Source of the DNA: Paraburkholderia kururiensis JCM 10599 = LMG 19447
GTDB lineage: Bacteria > Pseudomonadota > Gammaproteobacteria > Burkholderiales > Burkholderiaceae
Assembly (NCBI RefSeq): GCF_003986935.1
Contig: NZ_RJZE01000022.1
Span: 1-64,000 of the forward strand
DNA length: 64,000 bases
Reading direction: 5' to 3'
Part shown: positions 55,782-63,360 of the stretch, in pieces
How the letters are laid out: every line of letters starts with the position of its first letter
Numbering within the stretch: the stretch's first letter is position 1
Position numbers and translations under genes: made by a program
Notes under the pieces: generated by a model
Seen by the model: only the letters and a program-made list of their open reading frames with translations
The model's database searches: none
Told to the model about the DNA's origin: nothing

Positions 55782-56089
55782 CAAGACCTCTCAATGTCAG
55801 GAGTGCCCGGAAAACGCGGCGGCTGCGCACGCGCCTCTCCAGCCTGACGCGCAGTGTGCGCCCGAATGCCGCACGTGTCTTTGGGGGTTTTCGATAATTT
55901 GTACGATCTAGTTAGTTTGTATAAACTCCGCCTCGAATTCATTGCAGCAGTGCTTTCCGTGCTGCAACGGTGTACCAGACAGATACAAATGGAACGTTCG
56001 ATGGTGCGGCGCAACGGTCGTGCGCTCATCGCACGGCGCCTTTTCATCGCGATTCCTGATCCCTCTCCGACTCCCCGCAGGAGCCTTGC
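55782..56089. promoter_or_regulatory. divergent promoter region of the quinate cluster
   Basis: This 308-bp gap controls aroQ (minus) and the dehydroshikimate dehydratase gene (plus). Two dyads are visible. GTTTGTATAAAC (55913-55924) is palindromic except at its centre. TTGCAGCA (55940-55947) pairs perfectly with TGCTGCAA (55958-55965) across a 10-bp spacer. The region is AT-richer than the genes. Either dyad could be a regulator site. Confidence 0.6.
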
Positions 56090-58024
56090 ATGCAGCGTTC
56101 GATTGCCACCGTGTCCATGAGCGGCACGCTCATCGAAAAGCTGACCGCCATCCAGGCGGCCGGCTTCGACGGCATCGAAATCTTCGAAAACGATCTGCTC
56201 TACTTCGACGGGTCGCCCGCCGACGTGCGCCGCATCGCCGCCGACCTCGGGCTCGGAATCACGCTGTTCCAGCCGTTTCGCGACTTCGAGGGCGTGAGCG
56301 GCGAGCGGCTCGCACGCAACCTCGAACGCGCGAAGCGCAAGTTCGACCTGATGCACGAACTGGGCACGAACCGCATCCTCGTGTGCAGCAACGTTTCGCC
56401 GGACACGATTCGCGACGACGCGCTCATTGCCGACCAGCTCGGCGCGCTCGCGCTCGCCGCGCAGCAGGCCGGCGTGTATGCGGGCTACGAGGCGCTCGCG
56501 TGGGGTCGGCACGTGAATTCGTATCGCCACGCGTGGCGGCTCGTGAACGCGGTGAACCATCCGAACCTCGGGCTCGTGCTCGACAGCTTTCACACGCTCG
56601 CCATCGGCGACAGCGTCGACGAGATCGCCGCGATCCCCGGCGAGCGCATCGCGTTCGTGCAGATTGCCGACGCGCCGAAGCTCGCCATGGACGTGCTCGA
56701 ATGGAGCCGCCATTACCGCTGCTTCCCGGGCCAGGGCGACTTCGACCTGGCGGGCTTCACGGCACGCGTGGTGGAAGCCGGCTACACGGGACCGCTGTCG
56801 CTCGAAATCTTCAACGACGGTTTTCGCGCGGCGCCCACCGCCACCACCGCGGCGGACGGTTATCGGTCGCTGCTATTGCTCGAAGAGCAGACGCGCGGCG
56901 CGATGAAAGGCGCCAACACCGACCGTGAAGCGCATCACGCCGGCAGCAGCAGCGATGCGGCCGTCGCACTCTTCGAGCCACCCACCGCACCGGCGCACGT
57001 CGGTTTCCAGTTCCTCGAATTCGCCGTGGACGACACGGCCCGCGCGCATCTGGCCGACTGGCTCGGCAAGCTCGGCTTTCGCCAAACCGGCCGGCATCGC
57101 TCGAAAGACGTGGCGCTGTTTCAGCACGGCGATGCGTCGATCGTGCTCAACGCCGAAGCCGACTCGTTCGCAAGTGCGTTCTTCCAGCAGCATGGTCTGT
57201 CGCTCTGCGCATCGGCGTTCCGCGTGGACGACGCGAAGCTCGCCTTCGAGCGCGCCGCCGGCTTCGGCTACGCGCCATTCTCGGGGCGAGTGGGCCCGAA
57301 CGAGCGCGTGCTGCCCGCGGTGCAGGCGCCCGACGGCAGCCTCAACTACTTCGTGGACGAAACGCCCGACGAACCCACGCTGTTCGAAGCCGACTTCGTG
57401 CTCACCGAGCGCACGGGCGGTGAGGCGGTGCGCGGCCCCATCGCGGGCATCGACCATGTCTGCCTTTCGCTGCCCGCGGCTTCGCTCGACACATGGGTGC
57501 TGTTTCTGCGCACGGCGTTCGGCTTCGAGCCGGAGCCAGGCCTGCTCGTGCCCGACCCTTACGGCCTCGTGCGCAGCCGGGCGCTGCGCAGCCGCGACGG
57601 CTCGGTGCGCGTGGCGCTCAACGCATCCGTGGATCGCCACACGGCCGTGGCCCAGGCGCTGCATACCTATCGCGGCTCGGGCCTGAACCACGTGGCCTTC
57701 CATACGGCGGACATCTTTCGCGCGATCCCGCACTTCGTCGCGCGCGGCCTGCCGCTGCTCAAGATTCCGCGCAACTACTACGACGACCTCGCCGCGCGCT
57801 ACGCACTGCCCGATCAGACCATCGACGCGTTGCACGAAAACAACATCCTGTACGACCGCGACGCGCAGGGCGGCGAGTTCTTCCACGCCTATACCGAGCT
57901 GCTGGACCAGCGTTTCTCGCTGGAGATCGTGGAGCGTCGCGGCGGTTACGACGGCTACGGTGCGGCGAACGCCGCGGTACGCCTCGCGGCTCAGGCCCAG
58001 CAGCGTCGTCATGGGGCGCGCTGA
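56090..58024 (+). CDS. quiC: fused 3-dehydroshikimate dehydratase (TIM barrel plus HPPD-like domain)
   Basis: The 644-residue protein joins an N-terminal xylose-isomerase-like TIM barrel (about 1-275: DGIEIFENDLLYFDGSPADVRRIAADLGL, EALAWGRHVNSY, LVLDSFHTLA, QIADAPKLAMDVLEWSRHYRCFPGQGDF) to two VOC units (about 305-630) of 4-hydroxyphenylpyruvate dioxygenase type (GIDHVCLSLPAA, GLNHVAFHTADIF). This fused architecture is known for bacterial 3-dehydroshikimate dehydratases that give protocatechuate. CAGGAG precedes the ATG at 56090. It is divergent from aroQ and followed by a porin gene. Confidence 0.93.
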   Translation: MQRSIATVSMSGTLIEKLTAIQAAGFDGIEIFENDLLYFDGSPADVRRIAADLGLGITLFQPFRDFEGVSGERLARNLERAKRKFDLMHELGTNRILVCSNVSPDTIRDDALIADQLGALALAAQQAGVYAGYEALAWGRHVNSYRHAWRLVNAVNHPNLGLVLDSFHTLAIGDSVDEIAAIPGERIAFVQIADAPKLAMDVLEWSRHYRCFPGQGDFDLAGFTARVVEAGYTGPLSLEIFNDGFRAAPTATTAADGYRSLLLLEEQTRGAMKGANTDREAHHAGSSSDAAVALFEPPTAPAHVGFQFLEFAVDDTARAHLADWLGKLGFRQTGRHRSKDVALFQHGDASIVLNAEADSFASAFFQQHGLSLCASAFRVDDAKLAFERAAGFGYAPFSGRVGPNERVLPAVQAPDGSLNYFVDETPDEPTLFEADFVLTERTGGEAVRGPIAGIDHVCLSLPAASLDTWVLFLRTAFGFEPEPGLLVPDPYGLVRSRALRSRDGSVRVALNASVDRHTAVAQALHTYRGSGLNHVAFHTADIFRAIPHFVARGLPLLKIPRNYYDDLAARYALPDQTIDALHENNILYDRDAQGGEFFHAYTELLDQRFSLEIVERRGGYDGYGAANAAVRLAAQAQQRRHGAR

Positions 58025-58094
58025 GCCGTGGCGGCAACGTGGTGGCGGTCAGGGAATCAGGGCACACGCGGCTATACAGATAAAGTAAATCGTT

Positions 58095-58115
58095 ATACCG
58101 TAGCTGCCGCGGTAT
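58095..58115. promoter_or_regulatory. inverted repeat in the porin promoter region
   Basis: ATACCG (58095-58100) pairs with CGGTAT (58110-58115) over a 9-bp spacer, in the AT-rich leader about 105 bp upstream of the porin ATG. It may be an operator. Confidence 0.4.
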
Positions 58116-58220
58116 TTAAGGCGCTTTTTGCGTCGCAACAGGTAATCGTTTTCCTTCTATAAACGATGAGACAGCACGCCTGTCCGGCGTGCATAACAAA
58201 GCCAAGGCTGGAGATAAAAG

Positions 58221-59417
58221 ATGACTTCTCGCGATACCTTCCGTAATGCGTTGCTGGGCGCCGGCTTCGCGCTCGCCGCAGGCCCTGCGCTCGCGCAAAG
58301 CAGCGTCACGCTCTACGGCGTGGCCGACGACGCGATCACCTACGTCAGCAACCAGAAAGGTCATTCGAACTGGTACCTGCGCCAGGGCAACCTCTACGCA
58401 TCGAAGTTCGGCTTCAAGGGCGTAGAAGACCTGGGCGGCGGCACCAGCGCGATCTTCGACCTCCAGGCCGGCTTCGACCTGAACACGGGCGCGGCATCGT
58501 CGTCGGGCCTGCTGTTCAACCGCCAGGCATTCGTGGGTCTGCAGAACAACAACTACGGCACATTCACGATGGGCCGCCAGTACACGCCGTACTACCAGTT
58601 CGTCGGCCCGCTCGCATCGAGCAACTGGCTCACGGGCGCAACGGGCGCGCACCCCGGCGACTACGACGGGCTCGACACCACCATCCGCGTCAACAACTCG
58701 TTCGTCTATACGTCGCCGGTGTGGTACGGCGTGCAGGCGAGCGCCATGTACGCGCTCGGCGGCGTCGCGGGCAGCACGGGCAAGGGCCAGACGATCAGCG
58801 GTGCGCTGCGTTATGCCAACGGCCCCATCGCCCTTGCGGCCGGCTACCTGCGCATGGACAACGCCTACGTGAACCCGGTCTCCACCACGAGCCCGGCGTT
58901 CGACTCGTCGTCCACGGCGAGCTTCGCGGTCTCCGCCGTGAACCAGGGTTACGTGACGGCGCACTCGGTGCAGCACATCGCCGCCGCCGGCGACTACACG
59001 ATCGGCAACCTGATGATCGGCGTGAACTACTCGAACGTGCGCTACCTGCCGGGCAGCCGCTCGCTCTTCACGGATACGGCCGTCTTCAACTCCTACGGCG
59101 CAATTGCCTCGTACCGCTTCACGCCGGCGTTCGACATGGCTGCGGCGTTCTCGTACACGATGGCGTCGAAGGCAAACGGCATTTCGAGCGCCGCGCGCTA
59201 CCAGCAGTACTCGCTGAAAGAGGCCTACCACCTCTCCAAGCGCACCACGCTCTACGCGGTGCAGGCGTACCAGCACGCCACGGGCCAGACGCTCGGCCTG
59301 AAGGGCGCAGGCAACATCGTGGATGCCGCGCCGGCAGTGGGCGACTCGCAGAACACGACGCCGTCGTCCACGCGCTCGCAGTTCGTCGGCATGGCCGGTA
59401 TCGCGGTGGCGTTCTAG
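58221..59417 (+). CDS. Gram-negative (OmpC-type) porin
   Basis: The 398-residue protein has a signal peptide cleaved after ALAQ (about residue 25). The first strand is SSVTLYGVADDAITYVSN, followed by repeating amphipathic strands, the loop-3 region with YTPYYQFVGPLAS, and a C-terminal strand ending in F (GMAGIAVAF). These are the features of burkholderial outer-membrane porins. It lies directly after the dehydroshikimate dehydratase gene, so it may admit quinate or related acids. GGAGA precedes the ATG. A strong terminator follows. Confidence 0.94.
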   Translation: MTSRDTFRNALLGAGFALAAGPALAQSSVTLYGVADDAITYVSNQKGHSNWYLRQGNLYASKFGFKGVEDLGGGTSAIFDLQAGFDLNTGAASSSGLLFNRQAFVGLQNNNYGTFTMGRQYTPYYQFVGPLASSNWLTGATGAHPGDYDGLDTTIRVNNSFVYTSPVWYGVQASAMYALGGVAGSTGKGQTISGALRYANGPIALAAGYLRMDNAYVNPVSTTSPAFDSSSTASFAVSAVNQGYVTAHSVQHIAAAGDYTIGNLMIGVNYSNVRYLPGSRSLFTDTAVFNSYGAIASYRFTPAFDMAAAFSYTMASKANGISSAARYQQYSLKEAYHLSKRTTLYAVQAYQHATGQTLGLKGAGNIVDAAPAVGDSQNTTPSSTRSQFVGMAGIAVAF

Positions 59418-59450
59418 GCGCTACGGCTTCGCCTCTACATGCGCAGAGAA

Positions 59451-59484
59451 GCGCGCGGCCTTCGGGCTGCGCGCTTTTTGTTTT
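59451..59484 (+). terminator. intrinsic terminator of the porin gene
   Basis: GCGCGCGGCC pairs with GGCTGCGCGC (one G-U) around a TTCG tetraloop and is followed by TTTTTGTTTTG. It starts 33 bp after the stop. Confidence 0.93.
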
Positions 59485-59532
59485 GTAAGCGCCGGGCATA
59501 CGGCTTGCAAAAGCTACCTTGATCGCGACCGA

Positions 59533-59538
59533 TATAAT
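59533..59538 (+). promoter_or_regulatory. -10 element of the lipoprotein gene
   Basis: TATAAT lies 44 bp upstream of the ATG at 59583. No matching -35 with standard spacing is obvious. Confidence 0.45.
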
Positions 59539-59582
59539 CGGCCGGATGGTTACAACCCACGCCCGTCAACATCAGGAGACAC

Positions 59583-59915
59583 ATGAAGAAATTCGCCGCC
59601 ACCCTCTGCGCTCCGCTGCTGCTCGCCGCGTGCGCCTCCCTTCAGGGCAACCCCGATGCGGGCGAGCCGGTGATCGACAGCACCACGCAACGTTCCGTCG
59701 ACAGCGTCGTGCAATGCATGACCGTGGAAGCCTCGAAGCATGACAGCAGCGTGAAAACCACTGCGCTGCCGCAAGGCGCCATGCTCGACTTCGGCGACTC
59801 GAACGTCGTCAAGGTACGCAGCGACAACGGCGCCACGACTTACCGGTTCTACGCCGGCAAGCGGCACATCAAGAACCTCTGGATCGAGAGCGCGAGTAAG
59901 ACCTGCGCGCCCTGA
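59583..59915 (+). CDS. small lipoprotein of unknown function
   Basis: The 110-residue protein has a lipoprotein signal with the lipobox LLAAC (Cys 17) and residues Ala-Ser after it. The mature part has two further Cys (C45, C108), which could form a disulphide in the periplasm, and a beta-rich end (VVKVRSDNGATTYRFYAGKRHIKNLWIES). The charge after the Cys does not suggest inner-membrane retention. I do not recognise a domain. A ribosome site (CAGGAGA) and a TATAAT support it as a real, singly transcribed gene. Confidence 0.85.
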   Translation: MKKFAATLCAPLLLAACASLQGNPDAGEPVIDSTTQRSVDSVVQCMTVEASKHDSSVKTTALPQGAMLDFGDSNVVKVRSDNGATTYRFYAGKRHIKNLWIESASKTCAP

Positions 59916-60059
59916 AAAAGCCGCCGCCGCGCGGGTGTAACGTGTTGTTACCACTATGGCAGCGGCTGTTGCACCCGCGGTCCGATTTTTAAGAATCGTT
60001 TAAGACTTCCTGCGCATGATCCGCTGAAACTCGACCGAACAACCCAGGAAGGTGGACCG

Positions 60060-60338
60060 ATGGACAGGCAAGACACGACTTTGACGAGCGCGCCGCAGCC
60101 CGCGGCCCCGGCGAAGCGCACGATTTTGCGCCGCCTGCTCAGTCACCACGAAATCGCGACGTTGCTGCTGTTGCTGCACGCGCCTATCGACGCGTCCGCG
60201 AAGCCCGAGATTCCCCAGTTGCAGGAAGCCGGCCTTGTCGAGCAGGTGCAGTCCGAAGCCGGCACGCCGCACATCCGGCTCACGCCTGAAGGCAACGCCA
60301 TTCTGCGCGGCCTGGGCCTTGACCGTCCGCAACGGTAA
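60060..60338 (+). CDS. small protein, possible winged-helix, unknown function
   Basis: The 92-residue protein starts at ATG 60060, behind AGGAAGGTGG. After a Pro/Ala-rich N-terminus it has RRLLSHHEIATLLLLLHAP, a short helix and LVEQVQSEAGTPHIRLTPEGNAILRGLG. The last segment resembles the wing and final helix of MarR-type winged-helix proteins, while the first helices are too short for a complete HTH. It may bind DNA or a partner protein. I cannot name the family. Confidence 0.7.
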   Translation: MDRQDTTLTSAPQPAAPAKRTILRRLLSHHEIATLLLLLHAPIDASAKPEIPQLQEAGLVEQVQSEAGTPHIRLTPEGNAILRGLGLDRPQR

Positions 60339-60365
60339 TCAGCCTCGATCCAACCCACCGGGCGA

Positions 60366-60725
60366 TCACGCCTGCCACACCGCGTACCCGGCTTCGCGCA
60401 GGCCGATTCCCAGCTCCACTTCCATGTCGCGCGCGCCGTCGTACGGCAATGGATTGAACACTTCATACAGTTCCGGCATCAACCGCAAGCCGTAATCACG
60501 CACGAAGCGGTTCGACTGAATGCCGGCCTTGTGGCGGTCAAAACGCAGATCGGGATCGAGCCCGGTCATTCCCACATAAACGCAGGGCTTCGCGAACCGA
60601 TACTCGGGATTCGCGCGGCGAAAGCGTGCCTCGTTCCAGACGGTGTCGTCGAGTTCGACCACGTAGACGTAGTAACGATGGGCTTTCAGGCGGGGTCTGG
60701 CGCGCGCCTTTTCGCTTGCGGACAT
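60366..60725 (-). CDS. diverged GIY-YIG-type nuclease-fold protein
   Basis: The 119-residue protein has the landmarks of a minimal GIY-YIG domain. YVYVVEL (19-25) corresponds to GIY, and CVYVGMTG (48-55) to YIG. RFDRHKAG (61-68) carries the conserved Arg and His, and MEVELGIGLREAGYAVW (101-117) holds the expected Glu. An insertion of about 20 residues separates the first two strands. It could be a small nuclease or an inactive relative. The ATG at 60725 has no clear ribosome site. It is convergent with the preceding small gene. Confidence 0.65.
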   Translation of the reverse strand: MSASEKARARPRLKAHRYYVYVVELDDTVWNEARFRRANPEYRFAKPCVYVGMTGLDPDLRFDRHKAGIQSNRFVRDYGLRLMPELYEVFNPLPYDGARDMEVELGIGLREAGYAVWQA

Positions 60726-60796
60726 GGCGGGACGATCAGCAGATCGGCAACCGGGGCCGGCCGAAACCACGCACGTTCTTCACCAACGGCGTCCGG

Positions 60797-61660
60797 TCAC
60801 ACCTTCGGCGAGGCCGGGGCGGAGGCGGTGGCATGCAGGAGCGCACGGTACTCGGTGGGCGTCACGCCCACCGTGGCCTTGAATTGCCGCGTGAACGCGC
60901 TGTGGTCGGTGTAGCCGCACAGCGCGGCGACGTCGGTGACCTTGTCGTGAGAGACGAGCAGCGCCGTGGCCGCATCCAGACGTGTCTTCAGCAAAACCTG
61001 GCGCGGCGTCAGATGAAACACCTTGTGGAAGTAGCGCTCCAGTTGCGCGACCGACATATCCGCCATTTCCGCCAGTTGCTTCAGGTTCAGCGGCTGCACG
61101 TAGTTTTCCTGGATGTACTGCACGACCGTGGCGAGCTTGCTGTATGCGGGATGGCTGCTCTCGTCGGCTCTCAGGTCGCGCGAGATGCCGGCCAGTCCCA
61201 CCACGGTGCCCGTCGACGGATCGCGCAGCGGCGTCTTGCAGGTGAGGCACCAGCCTGGCTGCCGGCCCGGATACAGATGCAGTTCCAACTGGTCGACGAG
61301 CGTATTGCCGATGCTCACGATGGTCCTGTCCTGCGCGGTATAGACGCGGCCGAAGCGGCGCGGAAACACGTCCTCGGCGGTCTTGCCGAGCAGCGCTTCC
61401 TTGTCCTTGTAGCCGCAGCGCGAGGCGAGCGTGCGGTTCACCAGCACGTAGCGCGCTTGCACGTCTTTCACGAAGAACACGACTTCCGGCATGGCGTCGA
61501 ACACCGGCTCGAGCAACGTGAAATGCGTGAGCATGGCCTCGAGCGTGGCGTCGGCAGAGGCCGACGCATCCGCGGCCCCCGCTGCCCCGGGAACCGCGTT
61601 TGGCGTCATGCCGGCTGCCGCTTGCAGCGCCGGATGGATGATGTCGGCCAGCATGGTCAT
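60797..61660 (-). CDS. AraC-family regulator with PAS domain
   Basis: The 287-residue protein has a PAS domain (about 45-165: LEPVFDAMPEVVFFVKDVQARYVLVNRTLASRCGYKDKEALLGKTAEDVFPRRFG, TGTVVGLAGISRDL) and two AraC HTHs at the C-terminus (LNLKQLAEMADMSVAQLERYFHKVFHLTPRQVLLKTRLD, DVAALCGYTDHSAFTRQFKATVGVTPTEYRA). The ATG at 61660 is preceded by a TATAAT promoter element. The amine/hydroxyproline dehydrogenase genes precede it on the same strand, so it may be their regulator. LhpR-type AraC activators are known in hydroxyproline loci. Confidence 0.9.
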   Translation of the reverse strand: MTMLADIIHPALQAAAGMTPNAVPGAAGAADASASADATLEAMLTHFTLLEPVFDAMPEVVFFVKDVQARYVLVNRTLASRCGYKDKEALLGKTAEDVFPRRFGRVYTAQDRTIVSIGNTLVDQLELHLYPGRQPGWCLTCKTPLRDPSTGTVVGLAGISRDLRADESSHPAYSKLATVVQYIQENYVQPLNLKQLAEMADMSVAQLERYFHKVFHLTPRQVLLKTRLDAATALLVSHDKVTDVAALCGYTDHSAFTRQFKATVGVTPTEYRALLHATASAPASPKV

Positions 61661-61703
61661 GTCGGAATTCCGCGCGCCCGGAGCGGGTAAGAACGTGCGC
61701 TCG

Positions 61704-61709
61704 ATTATA
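61704..61709 (-). promoter_or_regulatory. -10 element of the AraC-PAS gene
   Basis: A TATAAT on the minus strand lies 43 bp upstream of the ATG. The 17-bp-spaced -35 position reads TTTTTT. It separates the regulator from the upstream dehydrogenase genes. Confidence 0.5.
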
Positions 61710-61750
61710 GGGCCCGGCACCGGCGCAAAAAAATCGGGAGGGGCCCGGGC

Positions 61751-63046
61751 TCAGGAGTCGGCGGCGGCCTCGATCAAGGTGCCGATCTGCGCGGGTTGCA
61801 GCGGCGGACGCGGTACAGCCGAGGCCACGCCTGCTCCCGTGCCCCAGCCGAAAAAAGTGCGGGCCGCCGTCGCGCAGATGCGCCCCTGGCAGGCGCCCAT
61901 GCCGCAGCGCGTCTGGAGCTTGGCGTCGCGCCAGTTCGCGTGTGCGCGCACGGCGCCGATCGTCACGTCCTCGCAGCGACAAAGCAAGGTGTCGTCGGGC
62001 GGCACGGCGCGCGCCGCTTCGCCCAGCGCGAAGGCCGCATCCACGTTGGCCGCGAAGCGCCGCCAGCGCGCGCGTTCGGCGAAGCGGGCGCGCGCGGCGG
62101 GCGCGGCGTCGACGGCTGCCAGCCCCGCGATCTCGCCTTCCACGCGGGCGAGTTCCCTGCCGCCTACGCCCGTGCATTCGCCGGCCGCGAACACGTGCTC
62201 GACAGAAGTTCGCTGCAGATCGTCCACGGCGAGCGCGCGACCGTCGCCGCGGGCCGCCACCGCGCACCCCAGCGATTCACCCAGCAGCCCATTCGGCTCC
62301 AGCCCATAGCCACACGCGACGCGATCGCACGCAAGTGTGAGCTCGCGCTCGCCGCGTCGAATCGTGACCTGTTCGACATGCCCCGCTCCGCTCGCCTCGC
62401 GCACCACGCTGCCGGTCCAATACTGCAGCCCGGCGAAACCGCGTGTGAGCATGGCCGCCTGCACGAGCTTCGACGGCGTGCGCGTCAACGAAAGCGCAAA
62501 ACGCGCGACCGCCGACGCGCTCGCCTGCTCGATCACCGCCAGCACGTCGGCCCCTGCATGACGTGCCGTGGCAAGTGCGGCGAGCAGCAATGGCCCGCTT
62601 CCGGCGATCACGATGCGCTCGCCGCGCACCGGCACGCCGCCCTTGATCAGCGCCTGCAAGCCGCCCGCGCCGGTGACGCCCGGCAGCGTCCAGCCTGGAA
62701 ACGGCAGCAGACGTTCCCGCGCGCCGGTCGCGAGAATCAGGCGGCCGTACGAGACGCGCACGCCGCCGTGCTGTTCCGATTCGATCAGCAGTTCGCCGCC
62801 CGCAAGCGGCGCGACAACGCGCGACGACTGCCACCACGCAACGTGCCCATCCGGCGCCAGAGTGTCCATCAACGTGCGCAAAGGCTGCTGCGCCGGATGC
62901 TGCGGCCCCTGGCGCCAGACCTGGCCGCCCGCGCGCGGATTGTCGTCGATGATCGCCACGCGCGCGCCTTGCCCCGCCGCCGCGCGCGCCGCGCTCAAGC
63001 CCGCGGGTCCCGCGCCGACGATCACCACGTCGTAGCGTTCGCTCAT
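61751..63046 (-). CDS. FAD/NAD(P)-binding oxidoreductase subunit of an amine (D-hydroxyproline-type) dehydrogenase
   Basis: The 431-residue protein has an FAD site at the N-terminus (DVVIVGAGPAGLSAARAAAGQG), an NAD-type site (RIVIAGSGPLLLAALATARHAG) and a C-terminal cysteine-rich segment with CRCEDVTIGAVRA and RCGMGACQGRIC, which binds an iron-sulphur cluster in the BFD-like part. Such subunits occur in opine, hydrogen cyanide synthase and D-hydroxyproline dehydrogenase complexes. Its start overlaps the stop of the 2Fe-2S gene as ATGA. It is the last gene of this operon in the window. Confidence 0.9.
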   Translation of the reverse strand: MSERYDVVIVGAGPAGLSAARAAAGQGARVAIIDDNPRAGGQVWRQGPQHPAQQPLRTLMDTLAPDGHVAWWQSSRVVAPLAGGELLIESEQHGGVRVSYGRLILATGARERLLPFPGWTLPGVTGAGGLQALIKGGVPVRGERIVIAGSGPLLLAALATARHAGADVLAVIEQASASAVARFALSLTRTPSKLVQAAMLTRGFAGLQYWTGSVVREASGAGHVEQVTIRRGERELTLACDRVACGYGLEPNGLLGESLGCAVAARGDGRALAVDDLQRTSVEHVFAAGECTGVGGRELARVEGEIAGLAAVDAAPAARARFAERARWRRFAANVDAAFALGEAARAVPPDDTLLCRCEDVTIGAVRAHANWRDAKLQTRCGMGACQGRICATAARTFFGWGTGAGVASAVPRPPLQPAQIGTLIEAAADS

Positions 63047-63360
63047 TCCGTCCTCATCGTCTCGATCCGCTGCCCCTCGCGGCACAGCGTCTGGCAGGCA
63101 AGCCGATGCGCGCGACCGTCGATGGTCACGCGGCACTCCTGGCACACACCCATGCCGCAAAACATCGTGCGCGGCTCCCCGCGAACGGAGACGCGTGCGC
63201 CTCGTGTTGCGCCCACGTGGGTCGCATCCGCTGATGCAGTCGCTGATGCAACCGCTAATGCTGCCGCCACCGTGGCACCCTGCGGCACCACGACGGCATG
63301 CCCGTCCACCGTCACGCGAATTTCTTGCGCTCGTGTGCCGCTTCGTTGAACGTCACGCAT
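63043..63360 (-). CDS. (2Fe-2S)-binding subunit of the same dehydrogenase
   Basis: The 105-residue ferredoxin-like protein has FCGMGVCQECRVTIDG with three cluster Cys, and the final LACQT as the fourth. It starts at ATG 63360. An Ala/Ser/Thr-rich insert (about residues 33-50) is encoded by a 12-bp tandem repeat at 63228-63263. Its ATGA overlap with the downstream FAD/NAD subunit, and its overlap with the FAD gene upstream, indicate a translationally coupled three-subunit enzyme. Confidence 0.92.
   Translation of the reverse strand: MRDVQRSGTRAQEIRVTVDGHAVVVPQGATVAAALAVASATASADATHVGATRGARVSVRGEPRTMFCGMGVCQECRVTIDGRAHRLACQTLCREGQRIETMRTE
63228..63263 (-). repeat. 12-bp tandem repeat in the 2Fe-2S gene
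   Basis: On the plus strand CCGCTGATGCAG, TCGCTGATGCAA and CCGCTAATGCTG lie back to back, in frame. They encode an Ala/Ser-rich linker. Confidence 0.85.
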
